Of a stretch of 10,050 nucleotides of DNA, positions 1 to 5,376 are shown piece by piece. The notes below the pieces were generated by a model, which made no database searches, had not been told where the DNA came from, and saw only the letters and a program-made list of their open reading frames with translations. Each line of letters opens with the position of its first letter. Position 1 is the stretch's first letter. The DNA comes from JBDTRY01 sp039931435 (GTDB lineage: Bacteria; Acidobacteriota; Thermoanaerobaculia; Gp7-AA8): contig JBDTRY010000133.1 of assembly GCA_039931435.1 (NCBI GenBank), positions 1-10,050 on the forward strand, in the 5' to 3' direction. The translations under genes and the position numbers were made by a program.

Positions 1-1
1 A

Positions 2-289
2 GCCCCAGGGTACAGGTTCACCCGTCGCCAATATTTGATCGTCGTACTCGGGCCGTTAATCGGCATCAGTCTGCTGGCCTGTGCGGCCATCGGGTTGGTA
101 GCGGGCACATCGATGATCTGGCACATAGCTCTGTGGGGAGTCGTGAATGCGAGCGCCGCCAACGCAGATTGCTGGATTGCCGCTGTGGTCGTTCAACAGC
201 CGGCCGGCGCGCTCGTGGTGGATGAGCCGGATGGTCTGCGCGTGCTGGTAGCCAGCGACGGATCGACGCGTTCCCCGCCAGGGGGCTAG
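2..289 (+). CDS. DUF3267-like membrane protein (putative zincin peptidase), C-terminal part, 5' end outside window
   Basis: The frame is open from base 2 to the TAG at 287-289, so the gene starts left of the window; the TTG at 35 is only the first start codon inside it. The visible protein has a hydrophobic segment (LIVVLGPLIGISLLACAAIGL) and then a second one around MIWHIALWGVV. It ends with a soluble tail containing ANADCWIAAVVV, QQPAGALVVDEPDG and a terminal valine-rich strand. This order (membrane helix, Asn-Ala/Asp region, short helix, then a 'p.GalvvDepDG' tail) resembles the C-terminal half of DUF3267 putative zincin metallopeptidases. The HExxH motif would lie in the missing N-terminal half, so catalytic competence cannot be judged. 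It is followed 100 bp later by an attC site, so it is probably the ORF of an integron cassette. The family call is by recall and moderate; the membrane character is directly visible. Confidence 0.5.
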   Translation, partial: APGYRFTRRQYLIVVLGPLIGISLLACAAIGLVAGTSMIWHIALWGVVNASAANADCWIAAVVVQQPAGALVVDEPDGLRVLVASDGSTRSPPGG

Positions 290-388
290 ATGCTGGCCCA
301 AAGCCCTAAGGCTCATGCTTTGACGGCAAGGCAAAGTGGTGTCTCCACGAGGGAGAGTCTCGGATCTTCTTGCGCGCCAGTGGGTGCT

Positions 389-479
389 GGCTAACTATGT
401 GGTCAAGCCGACTGCTGGGAGATGCTTCGATGTTCACTGATGTTGTGTCGTGCAGCAGCGGCTTACCACGGCGTTAGCC
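389..479 (+). other. integron attC recombination site (attC-1)
   Basis: The ends are perfect inverted 7-mers: GGCTAAC (389-395) and GTTAGCC (473-479). Inside, GTGGT (399-403) pairs with ACCAC (465-469), AAGCCG (405-410) with CGGCTT (459-464), and CTGCTG (412-417) with CAGCAG (453-458). The left arm carries two unpaired single bases, C404 and A411, which match the extrahelical bases that orient integrase on folded attC. The left arm contains TCAAGCCGAC, as in classical attC sites. The right end is one base off the GTTRRRY core consensus. The length of 91 bp is within the known attC range. The site belongs to the cassette on its left; integrase cleavage would fall after G473. Confidence 0.85.
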
Positions 480-963
480 GTCTGAATAGAACGCCTCGTA
501 TGAAGGTACGCCTCAAGACAAGGAACGCTTCCGATGGCATGGTGCTCTGGTCGCTGACTTTGGGTCACGATTACGAGGTCCTCGGACTTGAGTCCGACGA
601 CTACCGAGTTCTGGACGACACCAGAGAACCCTACTTGTTTCCTGCCGACTGTTTTGTCGTCGTCGAAGCGCGTGAACCCGAGTTCTGGGTGTGTTCCCTT
701 GGCGATGAGGGCGAGAGGTATTGTTACCCGATCGAGTGGTCGGCCCCTGGATTCTTCGAGGACTACTTCGACGGAGAGTCGGACCCACACCAGATATTCT
801 GACGCGTACTCCGTGAACGCTGGCCAGCATTCCACTGAGAGCATCACCTCTGTCGGTCAGCCGGCTAACTAAGACGCTGCACCGGACGCGAAGCCGCTTG
901 CTGCTGCATCGCGAGCGCGTTACCGTGTGGCGTGCGGCTCCGCGCCGGTGAGCGCCTGGTCCG
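474..963 (+). mobile_element. complete integron gene cassette (490 bp: one ORF plus attC-2)
   Basis: The cassette is defined by the two G^TT cleavage points in the right-hand core sites of attC-1 (473/474) and attC-2 (963/964). Its layout is standard: a short 5' gap of 26 bp, one ORF (500-802) filling most of the element, then its own attC. The ORF has the same orientation as the attC sites. No further attC-like pair is seen to the right, so this looks like the last cassette of the array. No integrase gene or attI is in view, so the piece could belong to a complete integron or to a cluster of attC sites lacking integrase. Confidence 0.78.
500..802 (+). CDS. hypothetical cassette protein, 100 aa, acidic, immunity-protein-like
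   Basis: The frame is open further upstream (to 422), but that extension runs through attC-1. The ATG at 500, 20 bases after the core site, is therefore the sensible start and gives MKVRLKTRN at the N-terminus. There is no convincing Shine-Dalgarno sequence, which is common in cassettes. The protein is small, soluble and acidic, with no signal peptide or membrane segment. Visible stretches are HDYEVLGLESDDYRVLDD, EPYLFPADCFVVVE, FWVCSLGDEGERYCYPIEW and PGFFEDYFDG near the C-terminus. This Tyr/Trp/Asp-rich beta-strand pattern resembles small stand-alone hypothetical proteins and some immunity proteins of polymorphic toxin systems, but I cannot assign a family. Cassette arrays often carry such orphans. 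A defence, immunity or toxin-neutralising role is a guess. Confidence 0.75.
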   Translation: MKVRLKTRNASDGMVLWSLTLGHDYEVLGLESDDYRVLDDTREPYLFPADCFVVVEAREPEFWVCSLGDEGERYCYPIEWSAPGFFEDYFDGESDPHQIF

Positions 964-969
964 TTGGGC
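863..969 (+). other. integron attC recombination site (attC-2)
   Basis: The left end GGCTAAC (863-869) is the same as in attC-1. The right end GTTGGGC (963-969) is a perfect GTTRRRY core. The internal stem is CGCT (875-878)/AGCG (951-954), CACCGG (880-885)/CCGGTG (945-950), CGCG (887-890)/CGCG (941-944) and AGCCGC (892-897)/GCGGCT (934-939). G879 and A886 are bulged in the left arm. The two sites share ends and bulge layout, but their stem sequences and lengths (91 and 107 bp) differ. That is what attC sites do and what a simple sequence duplication would not. Confidence 0.83.
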
Positions 970-1001
970 GGACGCAAGGAACGGTGCTGAGCACCGACGA
1001 G

Positions 1002-1008
1002 TTATAAT
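1002..1008 (+). promoter_or_regulatory. possible -10 element (TTATAAT) just upstream of an aborted ORF start
   Basis: A perfect TATAAT (1003-1008) lies six bases before an ATG at 1015, an arrangement seen with leaderless transcripts. No good -35 box is found about 17 bases upstream. The ORF starting at 1015 runs for about 14 codons before entering the GAGATGAGGGCC repeat cluster, so it may be the 5' remnant of a gene replaced by repeats, or chance. Confidence 0.25.
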
Positions 1009-1056
1009 CGCTCCATGAGAATCGCATCGGGGAAAGTTGTTTCGGGCCAAGTCAGG

Positions 1057-1205
1057 GAGATGAGGGCCAGGCCTTCGACGTTCAACAAGAGAAAGGGAGA
1101 TGAGGGGGGAGATGAGGGCCAGGCCTTCGAACTTCCAGAAAGAGATGAGGGCCAGGCCTTCGACGTTCAACAAGAGGGAGATGAGGGCCAGGCCTGCGAA
1201 CTTCA
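1057..1205 (+). repeat. cluster A of ~35-bp GAGATGAGGGCCAGGCC repeat units
   Basis: GAGATGAG starts at 1057, 1097 (short copy), 1109, 1142 and 1178. Full units continue with GGCCAGGCC, then TTCGA or TGCGA, then a CGTTCAACAAGA, ACTTCCAGAA or ACTTCAGG tail. Spacing is 33-40 bp and units abut, with no unique spacers. Translated on the + strand the units give MRARPSTFNKR-like peptides; on the - strand they give NVEGLALIS-like peptides. This explains several long spurious ORFs here. I do not recognise a named repeat family. Confidence 0.85.
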
Positions 1206-1414
1206 GGCTCTTGCAGCGCAATCTACCTCGCGTGGAAGCTCCGGCCATTCTTCCGTTGCCAGGAGGGGTTCGGCCTCTTTCCGTCGATTCTTCGGAGCTT
1301 CGCCTCCTGCGGGGTAGCCTCGGTCCTGCATGGCCAGGCCGCTCAGACCACCCTGGATCTACTGCCCGCGGCCGACGAGAAGTGGTGACCGAAGGACTCA
1401 AAACGCGAGCTAGA
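1137..1414 (+). repeat. 278-bp repeat module, copy 1 (direct repeat of 9719-9996)
   Basis: Bases 1137-1414 match 9719-9996 at a constant offset of 8582, with no gaps and 4 substitutions found by eye. The module begins with two GAGATGAGGGCC units and continues with about 210 bp of otherwise single-copy sequence, ending at GCGAGCTAGA. It contains nested inverted repeats: GAAGCTCCG (1235-1243) with CGGAGCTTC (1293-1301), and CAGGAGG (1260-1266) with CCTCCTG (1303-1309). The order of the arms is pseudoknot-like. Open frames through it are repeat-derived and share no resemblance to known proteins, so it is better read as a non-coding or non-autonomous element. Confidence 0.9.
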
Positions 1415-1530
1415 ATGTCCGCAATCGTTACCCGGAGCGGTTTCGCATGTACGACCGGAGAAGCGCAGCCTGTTCGTGCCGGTCTCGATGGATCATTGAA
1501 GACGGAGGCTTGTTTCCTGACAAGAACCGA

Positions 1531-2377
1531 ATGGGACGGATCGTTGAACAGAGTGGCTGCCCGATCACTTATGACGTTCGTGGACGTGGACCGGCGGTCC
1601 TGTTCATTCAAGGTGTGGGCGTTCACGGCGATGGCTGGTCGCCTCAGATTGCCGAGCTGTCGCCGCACTACGAGTGCGTTTCGTTCGACAATCGCGGCAT
1701 AGGTAGAAGCTGTCCCAGCGCAGCCGCAATCACGGTCGAGCAACTGGCTGAAGATGCGCTGGCCGTGATGGATGCAGCAGACCTTCCCGCTGCGCATGTC
1801 GTCGGCCATTCGCTTGGAGGCCTGGTCGCATTGCAAATGGCCCTTGGCAATCCTCATCGCCTCCGGAGCCTGTCTCTCCTCTGCACGTTTGCGGCTGGAC
1901 GCGACGCGGCCCCCCTTGTCGCTGCGCATGATGTGGCTCGGTTTCCGTGCGCGTGTGGGTACGCGTCCAATGAGACGCCATGGTTTCCTGCGACTGGTGC
2001 TGCCTCCCGGGACGATCGCAAACGAAGCCGTCGTGGCAGAACAGCTTTGCGCGCTGTTCGGTCATGATCTCGCAGACCAGCCGCCAGTCGTCGCCGAACA
2101 GTTACGAGCAATGCGAGCCGCCGACATGACCGCGCGACTCGGCGAGCTCGCCAGCCTGCCGACGCTTGTTGTGAGCGCGTACCACGATCCCATCGCTCCG
2201 CCGGCGGCCGGGCGTGTCTTGCGTGACGGCATCCCCGGAGCCAGGTATGTCGAGTTTGAGAATGCGTCGCACGGGCTCCCTGTGACGCACGCCTCAGAGG
2301 TCAATGCACTTCTGGGCGAACATTTTTCGACGGCCCGGGAGTCATCGGTCCGCTCGATCTCAGGGAAAGGGAGATGA
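1531..2377 (+). pseudogene. alpha/beta-fold hydrolase, frame broken by one base in a C6 tract
   Basis: The first frame from ATG 1531 gives a typical alpha/beta hydrolase N-half: ITYDVRGRGPAVLFIQGVG, then DNRGIGRS and the nucleophile elbow GHSLGG (Ser about residue 94). After AAGRDAAP the frame degenerates. The homology resumes in the next frame (LSLRMMWLGFRARVG onward) through SAYHDPIAP (candidate acid Asp) and NASHGLPVTHA (catalytic His) to the stop at 2377. Removing one C from the six at 1910-1915 joins the halves seamlessly into about 281 residues, a normal family length with a complete triad. It may be a sequencing error, a recent pseudogene or slippage in a homopolymer. ATG 1447 has a better-placed GGAG, but adds 28 residues not expected for the family. 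The last residues (GKGR) and the stop come from the downstream repeat cluster. The substrate is unknown; it would be a cytoplasmic enzyme acting on an ester or similar bond. Confidence 0.85.
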
Positions 2378-2524
2378 GGGCCAAAAGGAGATGATGAGCC
2401 GGAGATGATGGCCAGGCCTTTGAAGTACAGAGCGAGATGAGGGCCAAGCCATGAGATGTCGGCCAGAGATGAGGGCCAGGCCTTCGAAGTTTAGAGAAGG
2501 AGATGAGAGTCAGAAGGAGATGAG
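2371..2524 (+). repeat. cluster B of degenerate GAGATGAGGGCC repeat units
   Basis: GAGATGAG-like unit starts are seen at 2371, 2388, 2402, 2434, 2453, 2466, 2500 and 2517. The clearest full units are at 2402 and 2466 (ending CCTTTGAAGTACAGA and CCTTCGAAGTTTAGA). Several units are shortened or carry substitutions (GATGATGGCC, GATGTCGGCC). The cluster starts inside the hydrolase stop codon and ends exactly where the duplicated upstream region begins. It is more diverged than cluster A, so it is probably older. Confidence 0.85.
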
Positions 2525-2751
2525 ACGTTTCATCCCTAGAAAATTCCTGATCCTTCCCTGAAACCATGGACGTTATCCGCCCCATATTGGTGAGGTGCTG
2601 TGGCGCTCCATCGTCAGAAGAGCCGATCGACGCGGCCGTGGCAAATCGGAGGATGCATGCGAATCATCAAGGCGTTGGGCCAGTATTACACCACCCGGGT
2701 GAGAGGAGCGATTGTGCGTCGCTGGCATCGCCGGGAGGACACGGTCATGAC
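2525..2751 (+). repeat. duplicated upstream/leader region, copy 1 (matches 9354-9565)
   Basis: The segment from ACGTTTCATCCCT to the start of the Kelch gene aligns with 9354-9565. There are scattered substitutions and two small gaps: 13 bp (GATCGACGCGGCC) and 2 bp just before GGATGCATGCGAATC. It contains a conserved short reading frame starting at ATG 2657 (MRIIKALGQYYTTRVRGAI) and continuing RRWHRRE, then the Shine-Dalgarno of the next gene. In both copies that short frame runs in phase into an exported protein. It is either a long conserved 5' leader carrying an upstream ORF or a recurrent N-terminal extension. Confidence 0.85.
2559..2588 (+). promoter_or_regulatory. candidate promoter in the duplicated leader (TGAAACC-17-CATATT)
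   Basis: TGAAACC (2559-2565) and CATATT (2583-2588) are separated by 17 bases and both are unchanged in the second leader copy (9388-9417), while the spacer has three substitutions. The first box resembles -35 elements of ECF-type sigma factors and the second is a weak -10. Neither is close to the housekeeping consensus. The position, about 160 bases before the Kelch start, would give a long 5' leader. Confidence 0.3.
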
Positions 2752-3946
2752 TTTTGACATGACCGAATTTATGTGGAGGAACGGTGCAACAGCCGCGAAA
2801 CAGGATGTTGCCAGGTTCGCACGTCTGTTCTTAGCCGTTTTTGCAATTCTTGGATTCTGCGAAGCGACCGCGAGCGCACAGAATCGAGGAGCGATCGTGC
2901 CGACGGGCGACATGATCACGGCACGTTCCGGACACACCGCGACTCTGCTGCTGGACGGGAGAGTCTTGCTCGCGGGTGGTGGCACATCGAGCGCAGAGAT
3001 CTACGATCCTTCGACAGGCACATTCACCGCGACAGGTTCGATGAACGAAAGCCGTCAGTCACACAGCGCGACGCTACTGCCTGATGGTAATGTCCTGATC
3101 GCCGGCGGGCGGGGGGACTCCAGCGCCGAGTTGTATGTCCCGAAGACAGGCACATTTACCGTCACCGGCTCCATGATCGACGATCAGTTCGGGCATTCAG
3201 CGACATTGTTGAGGAACGGCAAAGTCCTGATCGCGGGTGGAGAACGTAAGGGCCCGCCGTGGCCCACTGCGGCCGCGGCAGAGCTGTACGACCCGATCAC
3301 GGGCAAATTCTCGCTGTTAGGAAGTTACGCGGGGAGCGGTCTCTTTTTCTCTGGAGGACCGATCTGGCCCACGGCGAACATGCTTCCCGACGGGAGAGTG
3401 CTTTTGGCTGGCGAAAATCCGCCCGAGATCTACGACCCGGCCACAGAGACGTTTGCCCTGAGCGGAGGTATGACCGAGGGGGTCTTTCAGTACGGCATGT
3501 ACTGGCATACCGCGACATCCCTGAGGGATGGGACAGTGCTGGTTTCCGGAGGGAACGACGACTGGACCTGCGGCGGATTGGCCAACGCAGAAATTTACGA
3601 TCCGTCGTCCGGCACGTTCAAGGCCACTGGTAAGATGAGCACATCGCGCGACATCCACACCGCCACGCTTCTTTCTGACGGCACAGTATTGATGGCCGGA
3701 GGAGGCTCTGGTTGGTGTGGTCGCTCGACGAACAGGACCGCCGAGTTGTACGACCCGGTCAGCGGCTCGTTTGAGCCTGTTGGACGGATGGCGCAGAGCC
3801 GCTCCGGGCACACAGCCACACTGCTCGGCAACGGCACGGTTTTGATCGCGGGCGGAACGTCTTACTGGCCAATGGAAGTGCTGCGCTCTGCCGAGCTGTA
3901 CCAACCGGCAGCGTCACGGCCTCGTCAGCGATCCGTACATCACTGA
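2747..3946 (+). CDS. secreted Kelch-repeat beta-propeller protein
   Basis: ATG 2747 is chosen because GGGAGG (2733-2738) lies 8 bases upstream; this gives 399 residues. An in-frame ATG at 2657 would add 30 residues of the duplicated leader. The N-terminus has a long basic stretch, a hydrophobic core LFLAVFAILGF (about 27-37) and a cleavage-like ASA-Q (about 44/45), so export is likely. The mature part holds seven Kelch-type repeats of about 45-55 residues. They have the pattern SRSGHTATLL, DGxVLIAGG, SAELYDP, xTGTFxxTGSM. The fourth and fifth (around SGGPIWPTANML and GMYWHTATSL) are the most diverged. Seven repeats are enough for a closed propeller of the galactose-oxidase central-domain type, but no catalytic Cys/Tyr signature is visible, so a binding or surface role is more likely. 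The last residues (PAASRPRQRSVHH) are unlike the family; relatives often continue with a C-terminal Ig-like domain, so the end may be truncated or frameshifted. Confidence 0.85.
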   Translation: MTFDMTEFMWRNGATAAKQDVARFARLFLAVFAILGFCEATASAQNRGAIVPTGDMITARSGHTATLLLDGRVLLAGGGTSSAEIYDPSTGTFTATGSMNESRQSHSATLLPDGNVLIAGGRGDSSAELYVPKTGTFTVTGSMIDDQFGHSATLLRNGKVLIAGGERKGPPWPTAAAAELYDPITGKFSLLGSYAGSGLFFSGGPIWPTANMLPDGRVLLAGENPPEIYDPATETFALSGGMTEGVFQYGMYWHTATSLRDGTVLVSGGNDDWTCGGLANAEIYDPSSGTFKATGKMSTSRDIHTATLLSDGTVLMAGGGSGWCGRSTNRTAELYDPVSGSFEPVGRMAQSRSGHTATLLGNGTVLIAGGTSYWPMEVLRSAELYQPAASRPRQRSVHH

Positions 3947-4205
3947 CGCCCGAGGTTGCGCCGGAACGATTGAGGAGTGTTTCTCGCGCGTACCGGCAGG
4001 CGCGGCGGAGATCTCACTTCGCCGCGCCGAATTGATGCCTCGGTCTCATGTTGAGTTGGATGTCCAGACCCCAACGTTGCTCCCTTCTGTCTCATGGACT
4101 CCGAGGCGTACAATCGATACACCTATGTCGTCAGCGGCGCTAGTCGGCCGGACCATTACGCTCTACCCCGGATTGTCGAGCGGCTCGGCGCCGTCGGAAT
4201 GGGTG
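3947..4205 (+). other. stretch without a confident gene between Kelch and barrel genes
   Basis: Two frames stay open here. One, from 4032, ends at 4244; another, from 4094, runs into the barrel gene. Their residues are low in hydrophobic pattern and show no domain. The first frame continues open leftwards past the Kelch stop, so part of this could be a lost C-terminal domain of the Kelch protein after a frameshift. No terminator hairpin or GAGATGAG unit is seen. Confidence 0.4.
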
Positions 4206-4213
4206 AGGAAGGG
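4206..4213 (+). promoter_or_regulatory. strong Shine-Dalgarno (AGGAAGGG) serving the seven-codon leader ORF
   Basis: AGGAAGGG ends 7 bases before ATG 4221. It is too far (27 bases) from the barrel start at 4241, which has no Shine-Dalgarno of its own. This supports ribosome loading at the leader ORF and re-initiation at the barrel gene. Confidence 0.5.
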
Positions 4214-4220
4214 ACTACCA

Positions 4221-4244
4221 ATGAGCTACCCCTGGACCAAATGA
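4221..4244 (+). CDS. possible seven-codon leader peptide (MSYPWTK) coupled to the barrel gene
   Basis: ATG 4221 follows a good AGGAAGGG and reads M-S-Y-P-W-T-K before TGA at 4242-4244. That TGA overlaps the barrel start in an ATGA junction (4241-4244). A short ORF with a strong ribosome site ending on the start codon of a gene without one is the classical layout for translational coupling. The alternative is that the frame is part of a longer ORF from 4032, or that ATG 4221 is used by chance. No attenuator hairpin is evident. Confidence 0.4.
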   Translation: MSYPWTK

Positions 4245-5188
4245 TCGTGCGCCCCTGGTCGAGGTTCTGCTTCGCGGCGGGGTGGTTGATATTCGCCTCC
4301 TCCGCGTTCGGACAGGCTATCGTCCTGGATCAGGGACAATTCACGTTCGGCTCGAGCTACCAGCACACGTTCGTCCGATATCACGTGGGTTTCGACGGCA
4401 AGAAGGCGGATCTCGGTCACATTATGTCGTACTCCATCCGGCCTGAGGGGAGTTACGGGCTCACCGATCGCATCACGATCGACGGCGACGTCGCATTTTC
4501 CGCCTCCAAGTACATCGGGTCGCAACCTCACGGCCGGCTCGATGACGGCACCTTTCACTCCACGCTTCAGGATTTCCACGTGGGAGTTCGGGCGAACTGG
4601 TTGATCCGACCTCTCTACGTCACGCCCTACATGCGTCTCACCGTTCCATCCCATCACTACGAGTTGGAAGGCCATACCGCGACTGGAAAGGGTAAGTTGG
4701 GGCTCACGTCGGGACTGTACGCCGGACGGGACTTTGGTCCTTTTCTCCCTAACGCATACTTCGAAATGATGGGCTCGCACACATGGGTGCAGCGAACGAC
4801 GATCGACACGACGAGCGAGCGCCTGAATCGGACGAACGGTTCGCTCGAGTTCGGCTATTACCTGACGCCAGCAGTCACTCTGAGCGCCTTTGGTATAGGC
4901 CTGCGCACCCATGGAGGCTGGGAACTTCCGCGACGATTCAACAATCAGCAGGAACTCGTGGAACACGACCGCTTCGACAAATCGAAAGACGTTCAGTTGG
5001 GCGGAACGGTTGCCTACACCTTGCGCGGCAGCCTCACGATCTACGCCGGCTATTTCACAACCCCCTGGGCGAGAACCGCACATGAACTGGCCGGGCCGAC
5101 GTTCGGTTTCACATGGTCGCCGCGACGCGCTCAACCGTTGCTTGCATGCTCGCCCACTCGTCCGGCGATGCTTCTGGCGCAGCGCTAA
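4241..5188 (+). CDS. outer-membrane beta-barrel protein (porin/transporter-like)
   Basis: The start at ATG 4241 gives 315 residues with a clear signal peptide: basic MIVRPWSR, hydrophobic FCFAAGWLIFASSAFG, cleavage near FGQA (24-26). The frame is open upstream to 4094, but that extension would bury the signal peptide. The mature chain is rich in alternating aromatic and small residues in many predicted strands, for example QFTFGSSYQHTFVRYHVGF, DFHVGVRANWLIRPLYVTPYM, AYFEMMGSHTWVQ and GSLEFGYYLTPAVTLSAFGIGL. This is the signature of an outer-membrane barrel of the 'transporter/phenol-degradation MetA-like' kind; a specific substrate cannot be read. A Gly-Phe-Thr-Trp strand near residue 290 would normally close the barrel. 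Here about 20 extra residues follow (SPRRAQPLLACSPTRPAML), which is odd and may reflect a shifted C-terminus. Kelch and barrel genes run in the same direction, but a 294-bp gap makes co-transcription uncertain. Confidence 0.75.
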   Translation: MIVRPWSRFCFAAGWLIFASSAFGQAIVLDQGQFTFGSSYQHTFVRYHVGFDGKKADLGHIMSYSIRPEGSYGLTDRITIDGDVAFSASKYIGSQPHGRLDDGTFHSTLQDFHVGVRANWLIRPLYVTPYMRLTVPSHHYELEGHTATGKGKLGLTSGLYAGRDFGPFLPNAYFEMMGSHTWVQRTTIDTTSERLNRTNGSLEFGYYLTPAVTLSAFGIGLRTHGGWELPRRFNNQQELVEHDRFDKSKDVQLGGTVAYTLRGSLTIYAGYFTTPWARTAHELAGPTFGFTWSPRRAQPLLACSPTRPAMLLAQR

Positions 5189-5221
5189 ACCCGAGCCCCA
5201 CCCCGGATTAATACCGTCACC

Positions 5222-5241
5222 AACTCGAAGGCCTGACCCTC
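5222..5241 (-). repeat. inverted, degenerate copy of the GAGATGAGGGCC repeat unit
   Basis: On the minus strand this reads GAGGGTCAGGCCTTCGAGTT, differing from the unit GAGGGCCAGGCCTTCGAAGTT by one substitution and one missing base. The bases just to the right (to about 5265) read on the minus strand as two GAGATAG-like partial units. It is the only inverted copy seen in the window. Confidence 0.6.
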
Positions 5242-5320
5242 TATCTTCTCTCTATCTCCGCTATCTTTAGCGCTCGCGGCGATCGGATCGATTCTTGTCG
5301 TTTCGAGCCCAGTGAACGGG

Positions 5321-5326
5321 TTGACA
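5321..5326 (+). promoter_or_regulatory. possible -35 box (TTGACA) ahead of the regulator-kinase operon
   Basis: A perfect TTGACA sits 50 bases before ATG 5377. The base window 17 downstream (AGCATT) is a poor -10. A better -10-like TAAGAT (5355-5360) is 28 bases away, too far for a standard pair. The promoter location is plausible because this is the only gap before a three-gene operon, but the exact elements are uncertain. Confidence 0.3.
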
Positions 5327-5376
5327 TTTCCCGGCCGGTGTAAAGCATTCGTGCTAAGATTTTTCTCCTCACGACA

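Noticed and set aside
422..499. N-terminal extension of the cassette ORF starting at 422
   Set aside because: These codons lie inside the attC-1 stem; the residues look arbitrary, and the ATG at 500 fits cassette layout.
1057..1205. Regular repeats of about 35 bp that could be a CRISPR array
   Set aside because: Units abut or are separated by a few bases with irregular 33-40 bp spacing; there are no unique spacers of constant length and no cas genes in view.
1100..1702. Plus-strand ORF of 200 codons starting with MRARPS-like repeats (also the equivalent at 9727-10035)
   Set aside because: Its first part is repeat units and its last part is the hydrolase in the wrong frame; no domain and no ribosome site.
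865..1929. Minus-strand ORF of 354 codons with NVEGLALIS-like peptide repeats
   Set aside because: It runs through attC-2, the repeat cluster and the hydrolase; the peptide repeats are only the translated DNA units.
2566..2757. 63-codon ORF overlapping the duplicated leader in another frame
   Set aside because: The frame is broken by the gaps between the two leader copies, whereas the RVRGAI.RRWHRRE frame is kept.
4226..5134. Minus-strand ORF of 302 codons opposite the barrel gene
   Set aside because: The plus strand has a signal peptide and strand pattern typical of a barrel; the minus frame has none.
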